From contig JAUWBK010000010.1 in NCBI GenBank assembly GCA_030605045.1, forward strand, positions 1 to 13,367: DNA of 13,367 bases. Reading direction: 5' to 3'. Source of the DNA: Dehalococcoidia bacterium. GTDB taxonomy: Bacteria; Chloroflexota; Dehalococcoidia; Dehalococcoidales; RBG-16-60-22. Of this stretch, positions 6,633 through 13,367 are shown one piece after another. Every line of letters starts with the position of its first letter. Position 1 is the stretch's first letter. The notes beneath the pieces were generated by a model, which was given only the letters and a program-made list of their open reading frames with translations, did not search any database and was not told the origin of the DNA. The translations under genes and the position numbers were made by a program.

Positions 6633-8000
6633 ATGTCAAACCGGTTGGAAGCAGCGCAAAAGTTGGCCGACAATCTCTTTGGGACGTTGCACGGGCTCCT
6701 CTTACCTGAGGTTATTTGTGACCGTGGCGAAGGCATCTATCTATTTGACCAGAATGGTAAAAGGTACATTGATTTCAGCGGTGGTCCGCATGTCGTCTCC
6801 ATCGGGCATGGCAACCAGAGGGTGAGGGAAGCCATGCTCGCGCAGATGAATAAGGTATCCTTTTTCTTTCGCAGTTTCTGGCTTAATGAACCGCTATTAG
6901 CCTTGGCCGAACGTATTATCAAAGTGTCGCCACCAAACTTTACTTTGTGTCAGTTTTGCAATAGCGGTTCCGAGGCTAACGAGACGGCGATAAAAATTGC
7001 CCGTCAGTATCACGTAGAAAGAGGAAAACTGGAGAAGTACCTGGTGATATCGAGGTGGCAGGGTTATCATGGTATGACCTTGGGTGCCCTATCAGCCTCA
7101 GGTCATACCTTGCGCCGCAGCAAGTTTGAGCCACTTTTGCAGCAATGGCCCAAGATAGGATCCCCCTTGTGCTACCGCTGTCCCTACGACCTAGACTACC
7201 CGAGCTGTAATATTAAGTGTGCTCAAGAATTGGATGAAATAATCAATCAGGTAGGTCCTCAATATGTCTCCGCCTTTATCGCTGAGTCGATTGGTGGTGC
7301 CGGCACTGCCGGTATGGTACCAGTGCCGGAGTATTACCCTATGATCCGGGAAATATGTGATAAACATGACGTGCTCTTCATCGATGACGAGGTTATCGCT
7401 GGATTTGGCCGGACCGGCAAGTGGTTTGGCATCGAGCATTGGGGGGTTAGTCCAGATATGATCACCTCGGCCAAAGGTATGACTGGCGGCTATACCCCTA
7501 TGGCGGTAGTGATTATTGACCAGAAAATTGGGCAGGTTTTTAACGAAAAAGGGGCCAGCTTTATTCACGCCTTCACCATGGAAGGTAACCCGGTTTCGGC
7601 AGCGGCTTGCCTGGCCGTTCTTGATATCATCGAAAAAGAAGGCTTGGTGGAACGCAGTGCCCGGTTAGGCGAATACTTTTTCCAGCGTGGCGGAGAGAAA
7701 CTTTCTCATCACCCCGTGGTTGGGGATATTCGCGGTAAAGGGCTGCTTATGGGCATCGAGCTGGTCAAAAATAAGGGAACGAAGGAGCCTTTCAACCCAG
7801 CGCTCCACGTGGCTAACCGCCTCCAGCAGGTCGCTATGGAGAAAGGGGTGATGGGCTATCCCGCCACCGGGTTCGACAACGGGGTAAGGGGAGACGCCTT
7901 GTTAGTCTCACCGCCTTTTATCGTTACCGAAGACGAGATTGACACTGCCTTCGACCTGCTTGACGAAGCCCTCACTGATTTTGAGAAGGAATTTCTCTAG
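6633..8000 (+). CDS. Class III PLP-dependent aminotransferase (omega-amino acid type)
   Basis: This 455-residue fold-type I aminotransferase has the PLP lysine K281 in TSAKGMTGGYTPM, the ring-nitrogen Asp D252 in FIDDEVIAGFGRTG, the phosphate-binding segment NSGSEANETAIK, and the WQGYHGMTLGALS motif. A cysteine-rich loop (CYRC, then C and C within about 20 residues, near 180-200) is seen in a subset of the family and may bind metal. Class III enzymes move amino groups from omega- or beta-amino acids, or diamines, to pyruvate or 2-oxoglutarate. Pairing with a CoA-acylating semialdehyde dehydrogenase in the same run points to beta-alanine or 3-aminoisobutyrate as amino donor, but 4-aminobutyrate or other donors are not excluded. 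GGGAGGT lies four bases before ATG 6633. The stop overlaps the next gene's GTG by one base. Confidence 0.88.
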   Translation: MSNRLEAAQKLADNLFGTLHGLLLPEVICDRGEGIYLFDQNGKRYIDFSGGPHVVSIGHGNQRVREAMLAQMNKVSFFFRSFWLNEPLLALAERIIKVSPPNFTLCQFCNSGSEANETAIKIARQYHVERGKLEKYLVISRWQGYHGMTLGALSASGHTLRRSKFEPLLQQWPKIGSPLCYRCPYDLDYPSCNIKCAQELDEIINQVGPQYVSAFIAESIGGAGTAGMVPVPEYYPMIREICDKHDVLFIDDEVIAGFGRTGKWFGIEHWGVSPDMITSAKGMTGGYTPMAVVIIDQKIGQVFNEKGASFIHAFTMEGNPVSAAACLAVLDIIEKEGLVERSARLGEYFFQRGGEKLSHHPVVGDIRGKGLLMGIELVKNKGTKEPFNPALHVANRLQQVAMEKGVMGYPATGFDNGVRGDALLVSPPFIVTEDEIDTAFDLLDEALTDFEKEFL

Positions 8001-8926
8001 TGCCCATTGCTCCAGACTTTCTGAAATCAAAGTTCCTCGGTGCTCTAGTCGGCACAGGTGTTGGTGATGCCCTGGGAGCACCATTTGAGGGCTGTTTCAG
8101 GGTTAGTTCTGAAGAAATTGAGGCAGTGGCCGACAGACAGGAAGTTTTAACCTATACCGATGACACTCATATGATGATAGGCGTCGCCGAGTCTTTACTT
8201 AAGAACCATGGCTTCGATGGCGAGGACATGGCACATACCTTCGCCCGGAATTTTGAGCTTGAGCCGTATCGTGGTTATGGTCCGGGACCTCCCCACATTT
8301 TCCGATTAATCAGAGCTGGTGTTGCTTGGGATGAAGCAGGGCAAAGATTATACCGCGGTGGCTCTTACGGAAATGGTTCCGCGATGAGGGTCGCTCCAGT
8401 AGGTGTTCTTTATCATGATAACCCGGCAATGCTGAGAGAGGTTGCCGATAAATCAAGCCAGATTACCCATGCCCATCAGCTAGGCAAGGAAGGTGCCGCC
8501 TTGCAGGCTTACGCGATTGCCCTGGCGACCAACCTTGAGCCATCGTCAACCCTTGACCGGGATGATTTTTTGGCCAGATTAAACAATTTTATGCCGCAAG
8601 GAATCTACAGAGAAAAGCTGAACAAAGTGCAAGCGCTTTTGTCTCAGCCAGATAGGGGTAAGGTTATTTTTGAACTGGGAAATGGCATTGAAGCCTTCAA
8701 TTCCGTACCCACCGCGATATATTCCTTTCTATCTCAGCCTCATTCTTTTGCCCAGGCTGTGCTTTCGGCGATTAGTCTGGGTGGTGACACTGATACCATC
8801 GGCGCGATGACCGGAGCTATCTCTGGGGCATATCTCGGCTTTGACGCAATACCGGCTAAGTGGCGTGACAAGCTGGAGAACCGACGCTATATCACGGAGC
8901 TAGCCGAGAGATTGTGCAACATCTAG
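8000..8926 (+). CDS. ADP-ribosylglycohydrolase family protein (ARH3/DraG-like)
   Basis: This 308-residue all-helical hydrolase removes ADP-ribose, or cleaves a related N- or O-glycosidic bond, with a dinuclear Mg centre. Metal-binding motifs are complete: GTGVGDALGAPFEG (D23), YTDDT (T53, D54, D55), GGSYGNGSAMR at 120-130, as in ARH3, and GGDTDTIGAM with D263, D265 and T266. Length is normal for the family. The GTG start shares one base with the TAG stop of the aminotransferase gene, which implies translational coupling and a linked function. No ADP-ribosyltransferase is visible in the window. It might therefore reverse ADP-ribosylation of a neighbour enzyme, as DraG does for nitrogenase reductase, or be a small-molecule glycohydrolase adapted to the pathway substrate. 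The family is certain; the substrate is open. Confidence 0.9.
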   Translation: MPIAPDFLKSKFLGALVGTGVGDALGAPFEGCFRVSSEEIEAVADRQEVLTYTDDTHMMIGVAESLLKNHGFDGEDMAHTFARNFELEPYRGYGPGPPHIFRLIRAGVAWDEAGQRLYRGGSYGNGSAMRVAPVGVLYHDNPAMLREVADKSSQITHAHQLGKEGAALQAYAIALATNLEPSSTLDRDDFLARLNNFMPQGIYREKLNKVQALLSQPDRGKVIFELGNGIEAFNSVPTAIYSFLSQPHSFAQAVLSAISLGGDTDTIGAMTGAISGAYLGFDAIPAKWRDKLENRRYITELAERLCNI

Positions 8927-9016
8927 AAAGGTAATATACTAAAGAAGCAAAATAAAACACTTCAATTCCAAGGTAGACCCATGCTCCCGTTCCGCTGGAT
9001 TTGAAGGAGGTTATCG

Positions 9017-10216
9017 ATGATTAAGTCAAATGTACCTATGCCCAATAGGGAACGTTTTCGGGCTATTTGCCGTGGGGAAAGACCGGGCGATTTCGCCATC
9101 ATGGATTGGTTTCATCGCTGCTGGGCGGAAACAATCGAGGGATGGATTGAACAAGGTGCTCCTGAAGAGATAAGGAATCCAGATGCTTTTAACCGGTACT
9201 TTCAGATTGAGCACCTTCATGGTTTGCAGGAAATCGTTTCGGAGCACAACCGCGCCGACCTGAAAAAGATAGCCTCTTCTACACAGACCATGGGTTTCTT
9301 TCATGTCACACCACCGATTATGCCCGTCTTTGAGATTAAGGTTCTGAGAGAGGATGAACGCCACCGAGTGGAAACAACTTACGGTGGTCAGACGGTTGAG
9401 GTTTCCAAGGAGTTTCCCTGGAGAATGCCTAAATATCTTGACCACCCGGTCAAGGATAGGGCTTCCTGGGACGAATACAAAAAGCGGCTAGACCCGGATA
9501 CCCCCGGGCGATGGCCGGCGGACTGGGATGTCTTTGTCGAAAAAAGAAACAGTGAAGATGCCCCCACCATGTTACTGATGGAAGGATTCTTTGGGGTGCT
9601 GCGAGAGTGGACGGGGCTGGAAAGATTACTCTACATGTTTTACGATGAGCCCAATTTGGTAGAGGATATGATGGATCAGGTGCTCTACCTGGATATGGGA
9701 GTGGCACAACGAGTGGTCAGAGATTTGAGAATCGATTGTGTCCGTTTTTGGGAAGATATGGCCTATAAGAGTGGAACCTTGATTTCTCCCGATATGATTA
9801 GGAAATTTATGCTACCCCGCTACAAAGTGATAACTGATCTTCTCCACAGTAGTGGTATAGACATCATCCACGTAGATAGTGATGGTAATATTGAGGAACT
9901 GATACCAATCTGGCTCGAGGTTGGGGTTAATTTCCATTGGCCGCTTGAGGTTGCCGCCGGGATGGACGGGGTCGCCCTGAGGAAGAAATATGGTAAGGAC
10001 TTAATCCTGGGCGGCCACATCGACAAACGGGTATTTACCAAAGGCAAAGAGGCGCTTCGTGAAGAGGTTATGTCCAAGGTACCCTATCTGGTGGAGACGG
10101 GTGGTTTCTTTCCCGGTTTAGACCACGCCGTTCCACCTGATGTACCGTTTGAAAACTTCCGTTACTTTATCAATCTACTCAGGGAGATTGGCGGACTGGA
10201 AAAGTTGCCTGGGTAG
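9017..10216 (+). CDS. URO-D superfamily protein, candidate substrate:corrinoid methyltransferase
   Basis: This 399-residue protein has the URO-D/MtaA-type barrel: NRERFRAICRGERPGDF at the N-terminus, PMFEI-like strand followed by KEFPWRMPKYLDHPVKDRASW, MEGFFGVLREWTG in the centre, IHVDSDGNI with H285, D287 and D289 where MtaA has H-x-C, LGGHIDKRVF, and a C-terminal FPGLDHAVPPDV (D369, H370) close to ENFRYF. This arrangement is typical of URO-D-like proteins in corrinoid methyltransferase gene clusters and differs from HemE. A metal site built from His/Asp would be expected but is not proven. The ribosome site AAGGAGG precedes ATG 9017. It is the first gene of a run with a methyltetrahydrofolate methyltransferase and a corrinoid activator, which supports a role in feeding methyl groups to a corrinoid protein. 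The 90 bases upstream hold no convincing promoter or terminator. Confidence 0.82.
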   Translation: MIKSNVPMPNRERFRAICRGERPGDFAIMDWFHRCWAETIEGWIEQGAPEEIRNPDAFNRYFQIEHLHGLQEIVSEHNRADLKKIASSTQTMGFFHVTPPIMPVFEIKVLREDERHRVETTYGGQTVEVSKEFPWRMPKYLDHPVKDRASWDEYKKRLDPDTPGRWPADWDVFVEKRNSEDAPTMLLMEGFFGVLREWTGLERLLYMFYDEPNLVEDMMDQVLYLDMGVAQRVVRDLRIDCVRFWEDMAYKSGTLISPDMIRKFMLPRYKVITDLLHSSGIDIIHVDSDGNIEELIPIWLEVGVNFHWPLEVAAGMDGVALRKKYGKDLILGGHIDKRVFTKGKEALREEVMSKVPYLVETGGFFPGLDHAVPPDVPFENFRYFINLLREIGGLEKLPG

Positions 10217-10272
10217 AGGCACTGTCCAGGATTGAATCTGGTTCGGATGAGGAATAGTTTAAGAGGAATTTC

Positions 10273-11067
10273 ATGCTAATTGTCGCCGAAAGAATTAACT
10301 CGTCTCGCAAAGCGATCAATGAGGCGATTAAGGCGAAAGACGCTGATTTCATCCGTGCCGAGGCTAAGGCTCAGGCGGAGGCCGGTGCTGACTATATTGA
10401 TGTCAATGCGGGTAGTTTTGTCGGGCAGGAAGCGGAATATCTCTGTTGGCTGGTGGCAGTAGTCCAGGGTGCAACCGAGCTGCCCCTTTGTCTTGATAGT
10501 CCAGACCCGGCGGCTATCGCCACCGCCTTGGAGGTGGTCAAAGGGCCGGTGATGCTCAATTCCATTACTCTGGAAAAGCAGCGTATGGCGGGGATGCTGC
10601 CGCTGGTGAAGAAATACCGGACTAAAATTGTTGCCCTGTGTCAGAGTGAGGAAGGTATGGCCAATACCGTAAACGAGAAAGTCAACATTGCTCAGCAAAT
10701 GGTGGAGGCTTTGACGAAAGAAGGGGTGGCGCTGGATGACATTTATATTGACCCCCTGATATATCCCATTGCCACCGATACTCAATCTGCCGTCGCCGCG
10801 TTGGGCGCCATTAGTGAGATTAGGCAACTATTTCCTGGGGTGCACACCATCTGTGGTCTGACCAACGTTTCTTTTGGGCTGCCGGTAAGAAAGTTGATTA
10901 ACCGTACCTTTCTGGTCGCCGCTATGGCCCATGGGCTTGATTCGGCCATTATTGACCCTACCGACCGCGAGTTGATGGCCAACCTGGTGGCGGCGGAGAC
11001 AATTCTGGACCGGGATAAGTTTTGCGTCGGGTATATTACTGCCTATCGGGAGGGGAAGCTATCATAA
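10273..11067 (+). CDS. Methyltetrahydrofolate:corrinoid methyltransferase (pterin-binding, AcsE/MtvA type)
   Basis: This 264-residue TIM-barrel enzyme belongs to the pterin-binding methyltransferases that move a methyl group between N5 of tetrahydrofolate and a corrinoid protein. It aligns over its full length with AcsE (MeTr): AERIN near the start, IDVNAG, D75 in LCLDS, N96 in MLNS, D160 in YIDPLIYP, and Asn198 in GLTNVS, which matches the catalytic Asn199 of Moorella MeTr; LINRTF and MAMAHGL-type segments follow. All pterin contacts I could check are kept, so the enzyme should be active. It could be the tetrahydrofolate-facing half of a demethylase system (MtvA-like) or the acetyl-CoA pathway enzyme. 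With a URO-D protein upstream, an activator immediately downstream and no CODH/ACS genes visible, the demethylase role is favoured. The ribosome site is modest (AGAGG, six bases before ATG). Confidence 0.88.
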   Translation: MLIVAERINSSRKAINEAIKAKDADFIRAEAKAQAEAGADYIDVNAGSFVGQEAEYLCWLVAVVQGATELPLCLDSPDPAAIATALEVVKGPVMLNSITLEKQRMAGMLPLVKKYRTKIVALCQSEEGMANTVNEKVNIAQQMVEALTKEGVALDDIYIDPLIYPIATDTQSAVAALGAISEIRQLFPGVHTICGLTNVSFGLPVRKLINRTFLVAAMAHGLDSAIIDPTDRELMANLVAAETILDRDKFCVGYITAYREGKLS

Positions 11068-12894
11068 ATGAAGGCGAAGATTCGGGTACTCCCGTTAGGC
11101 AAAAATTTGCCAGTGAAGGCAGGCGCCAACCTCCGGGAGGCCTTGACTGAGGCTGGAATTTCTCTTGACTCCCCCTGTGGTGGACAGGGAACGTGTCTCA
11201 AATGCAAAGTTCAGCTTTCCGGAATCTGTGAGAAATTCACTGAGCTGGAACGGGAGAAACTTTCCGCTGAAGAATTAGGCCGCGGCTGGCATCTTGCCTG
11301 TCAGGTCACCGTAGAGGCACCGGGTGAAGTTCTTCTGCCCGAAGTGGAAGTATCCCGGGCCAAGGCAGGCTTTGGTCTCTTAGGAGAAGAAATCCCGCTC
11401 CAGCCGAATGTCTGCCGGAGACATTTTGAACTCAGTAGACCAACGCTAAGTGACCAGCGTGCGGACTGGGACCGTCTGGCAGAGTATCTGGAGGCGTCAG
11501 AACCTAGCCCAGTAAGGGCAGAACTGTCACTGCTGCAGGAGATTTCCAACCGACTCCGGGAATGGAATTTTGCCGGCGAAGCGGTTCTGGTTGGGGATGA
11601 AGTCGTCGCTCTGGAGCCACCTGATTCGGCCAAAGATGTGTTGGGAGTGGCTTTGGACATCGGGACGACCACCCTGGCGGCGGGACTGGTTGACTTGGAC
11701 ACTGGGAAAATAGTTGGTCTGGATGCGGAACTGAATCCCCAGATTACCTTTGGCGCTGACGTCATTTCACGCATAATGTACACGCAGGATGGTCCGGGAA
11801 AAAGGGAAAAGTTGCAAAGAGAGCTGGTCAAAGGACTGAATCAGCTATTGCTTCGGCTGTGCCGGAACACTGGGAAAGAAAGGGAGCGCATCTTTGAAGC
11901 TACCGTGGTGGGTAATACCACCATGCTCCATTCATTGCTCGGGTTGGAGGCGCTTCATATCGCCCTGGCACCCTATGTGGGGGGAGTGAATCGGGCGCTG
12001 TGTATCCCGGCTGAGGAGTTGGGATTGCTAATTCACCCGCGGGGAAAGGTATATCTTTTGCCCTCTATTGCCAGCTTTGTTGGTGCCGATACCGTTGGCG
12101 TGATACTGGCCGCGAGGTTGCACCAAACGAAAGTACCCCGATTAGCCATTGACATTGGCACCAACGGTGAGGTTATGCTGGCGACCAAAGAAGGAGTCCT
12201 CACCGCTTCTACCGCCGCCGGCCCCGCGTTTGAAGGTGGCCGCATTAAATTTGGCATGCGTGCCATCAAAGGTGCCATTAGTTCCTTCCAGGCAACCCCG
12301 TCTCTGGACTATACCGTGATTGGCGGCACTACGGCTCGGGGTATCTGTGGTTCTGGTCTAATTGACTTGGTGGCGGAGCTATTTCGGGTGGGTGTCCTTG
12401 ACCAGAAAGGTCGAATCCTCCTGCCCTCAGAGATAAGTTCTGCTTCGGCGGCTGAGTTGGCGGAACGGGTCAGGGTGCGGGGTGAGGAGAGGGAATTTAT
12501 CATCTTCAAAGACGAAGAAAGAGAAGTTACCCTTACCCAGCAGGATGTTCGGGAGCTTCAGCTGGCCAAGGGGGCAATTCGAGCCGGCATTGAGCTGCTG
12601 ATGAAAGAGGCCAAGGTTAGCCCGGATGATATCCAGGAAGTCCTCTTGGCGGGAGTCTTTGGTAATTACATCAATCGTGAAAAAGCGGTCACCTTGGGTC
12701 TGATTCCCTCCTTTCCCCTCGAGAAAGTTCACTTTATTGGCAATGGGGCGATGGATGGGGCGTTAAGAGCCTTGCTTAGCCTGGAGGAAAGGCGCCGGGC
12801 GGATAAGATTTCGGCTCAGGTGCACCATATCGAGTTGTCAGGCCGGCCAGACTTTGAAGAGACTTTCCTCCGCTGTCTGGCTTTGGGAAATTAA
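11068..12894 (+). CDS. Corrinoid activation protein, RACo type (2Fe-2S ferredoxin domain plus DUF4445 ASKHA domain)
   Basis: This 608-residue protein reduces inactive Co(II) corrinoid to Co(I) with ATP hydrolysis. The N-terminal ferredoxin domain (about 1-95) binds a 2Fe-2S cluster through C37, C43, C46 and C78 in the CGGQGTCLKC pattern. A linker and middle region follow (about 96-190). The ASKHA ATPase domain has its first phosphate loop DIGTTT at 197-202 and its second, DIGTNGEV, at 362, followed by AGPAFEGG and the family-typical LAGVFGNYINREKAVTLGLIP near the C-terminus. Length and domain order match RACo/RamA-like bacterial activators. Its ATG immediately follows the TAA of the methyltransferase gene, and the ribosome site GGGAGGGG lies inside that gene, so both are one translational unit. 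This makes the system self-sufficient for repair of its corrinoid protein. Confidence 0.92.
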   Translation: MKAKIRVLPLGKNLPVKAGANLREALTEAGISLDSPCGGQGTCLKCKVQLSGICEKFTELEREKLSAEELGRGWHLACQVTVEAPGEVLLPEVEVSRAKAGFGLLGEEIPLQPNVCRRHFELSRPTLSDQRADWDRLAEYLEASEPSPVRAELSLLQEISNRLREWNFAGEAVLVGDEVVALEPPDSAKDVLGVALDIGTTTLAAGLVDLDTGKIVGLDAELNPQITFGADVISRIMYTQDGPGKREKLQRELVKGLNQLLLRLCRNTGKERERIFEATVVGNTTMLHSLLGLEALHIALAPYVGGVNRALCIPAEELGLLIHPRGKVYLLPSIASFVGADTVGVILAARLHQTKVPRLAIDIGTNGEVMLATKEGVLTASTAAGPAFEGGRIKFGMRAIKGAISSFQATPSLDYTVIGGTTARGICGSGLIDLVAELFRVGVLDQKGRILLPSEISSASAAELAERVRVRGEEREFIIFKDEEREVTLTQQDVRELQLAKGAIRAGIELLMKEAKVSPDDIQEVLLAGVFGNYINREKAVTLGLIPSFPLEKVHFIGNGAMDGALRALLSLEERRRADKISAQVHHIELSGRPDFEETFLRCLALGN

Positions 12895-12926
12895 AAGGGC
12901 AGTGCGGTAAATGTCCCACGCTGCCC
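12893..12926 (-). terminator. Intrinsic terminator for the panB gene, possibly bidirectional hairpin
   Basis: GGGCAGTGCGG (12897-12907) pairs with CCACGCTGCCC (12916-12926) around an eight-base loop: eleven positions with one G-U pair and one C-A mismatch. On the minus strand the stem is followed by TTTTAA, the U-tract of an intrinsic terminator, 30 bases beyond the panB stop. On the plus strand no T-run follows, so it would be at best a weak terminator for the activator gene. The U-tract overlaps the activator's stop codon. Confidence 0.7.
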
Positions 12927-12955
12927 TCAAGCTCGTGTCTCCTAATAGATTGGAT

Positions 12956-13366
12956 TTATTCGGGAATACCCTTCTTCAGTAAAGCCTCTAATTTTTCGTG
13001 TTCTCCCTCAATCATTCGGTAGCAGTGCTTCTCTTCGGGAAACTTCCCGGTTCTAACATCTTCGATATATTCACGAAAAGCTTTCTCAATGATTTCACCC
13101 AGGTTGGCGTATTTCTTGACAAACTTGGGCGTAAAAGCCTCAAAGTAGCCCAGCATATCGCCAATAATCAGGACCTGACCGTCAGTATACATTCCGCCGC
13201 CAATCCCCAGGACCGGGGTTTTGAGTGTTTCGGTGATGATTTTGCCTACTTCCGGGGGAATGGCTTCGACTAGGAGGGAAAAAGCGCCCGCTTTTTCGAT
13301 TGCCAGGGCATCCTTCATCAATTCTATGGCGGTATCCGCCGTCCGCCCTTGAGCTTTAAAGCCACC
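12956..13366 (-). CDS. panB: Ketopantoate hydroxymethyltransferase (PanB), C-terminal part
   Basis: The gene runs off the right edge, so the N-terminus is missing. About 136 residues are present. The frame is open beyond the TTG/ATG near 13321 and reads GGFKAQGRTADTAIELM, the PanB G-G-[YF]-K-x-Q-G motif, so those codons are internal. AGAFSLLVEAIP holds the glutamate expected to act as base, followed by TPVLGIGGG, TDGQVLIIGDMLG and FTPKFVKKYANL. PanB adds a hydroxymethyl group from methylenetetrahydrofolate to ketoisovalerate on the way to pantothenate and CoA. Usual members read GIGAG and VIHDMLG here; this copy has GIGGG and IIGDMLG. It also has a charged tail after KFPEEKHCYRM. The opposite strand and own terminator separate it from the methyltransferase operon. 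Confidence 0.85.
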   Translation of the reverse strand, partial: GGFKAQGRTADTAIELMKDALAIEKAGAFSLLVEAIPPEVGKIITETLKTPVLGIGGGMYTDGQVLIIGDMLGYFEAFTPKFVKKYANLGEIIEKAFREYIEDVRTGKFPEEKHCYRMIEGEHEKLEALLKKGIPE

Positions 13367-13367
13367 T

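Noticed and set aside
10229..10244. Imperfect stem CCAGGAT/ATCTGG between the URO-D and methyltransferase genes
   Set aside because: Six pairs with a bulge and no T-run; not convincing as terminator or attenuator.
10276..10827. 183-codon open frame on the minus strand
   Set aside because: It lies wholly antisense to the methyltetrahydrofolate methyltransferase, whose catalytic residues are intact; the translation shows no family motif.
11301..11831. 176-codon open frame on the minus strand
   Set aside because: Antisense to the corrinoid activator, Ser/Arg/Pro-rich low-complexity translation typical of a shadow frame.

Overview
This window looks like a chromosomal stretch from an anaerobic bacterium that uses corrinoid-dependent one-carbon metabolism. 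The evidence is the end of a methyltransferase corrinoid protein, three proteins of the uroporphyrinogen-decarboxylase (URO-D) superfamily, a methyltetrahydrofolate methyltransferase with every pterin-contact residue I could check, and a 2Fe-2S/ASKHA activator (RACo type) that re-reduces inactive cobalamin. Shine-Dalgarno sequences are strong and bacterial (AAGGAGG type), and GTG and TTG starts are used. The mixture with a PAC2-family protein and a DUF6282-like hydrolase would suit an uncultured Chloroflexota (Dehalococcoidia-like) or similar subsurface anaerobe. That placement is a guess from gene content, not a measurement.

Layout. (1) Positions 1-2503, + strand: 3' end of a corrinoid protein gene with a perfect hairpin across its stop codon, then a URO-D-like protein, then an MtaA-like protein with an intact H-x-C...C zinc site. 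(2) 2525-4452, - strand: a hydrolase of the DUF6282/amidohydrolase type followed by a PAC2-family protein, one transcription unit with strong ribosome sites. (3) 4453-4633: divergent control region with a perfect minus-strand -10 box and a candidate plus-strand promoter. (4) 4634-8926, + strand: CoA-acylating semialdehyde dehydrogenase (MmsA type), a small ferritin-like protein lacking metal ligands, a class III aminotransferase and an ARH3-like ADP-ribosylglycohydrolase whose start overlaps the aminotransferase stop. (5) 9017-12894, + strand: another URO-D-like methyltransferase candidate, the methyltetrahydrofolate methyltransferase and the corrinoid activator, the last two abutting. (6) 12956 to the right edge, - strand: the C-terminal part of ketopantoate hydroxymethyltransferase (PanB), with an intrinsic terminator between it and the activator gene.

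How the parts could work together (inference): one or both HxC-less URO-D proteins would move a methyl group from an unidentified methylated substrate to the corrinoid protein. The pterin-type methyltransferase would pass it to tetrahydrofolate, and the activator would rescue Co(II) corrinoid. The central module would transaminate an omega- or beta-amino acid (for example beta-alanine or 3-aminoisobutyrate) to a semialdehyde and oxidise that to acetyl-CoA or propionyl-CoA. If the two modules act on one compound, the substrate would be an N- or O-methylated beta-amino acid-like molecule. That link rests only on adjacency. No RNA genes, mobile elements or CRISPR arrays were recognised, and no gene-free stretch exceeds 300 bases (longest about 180).
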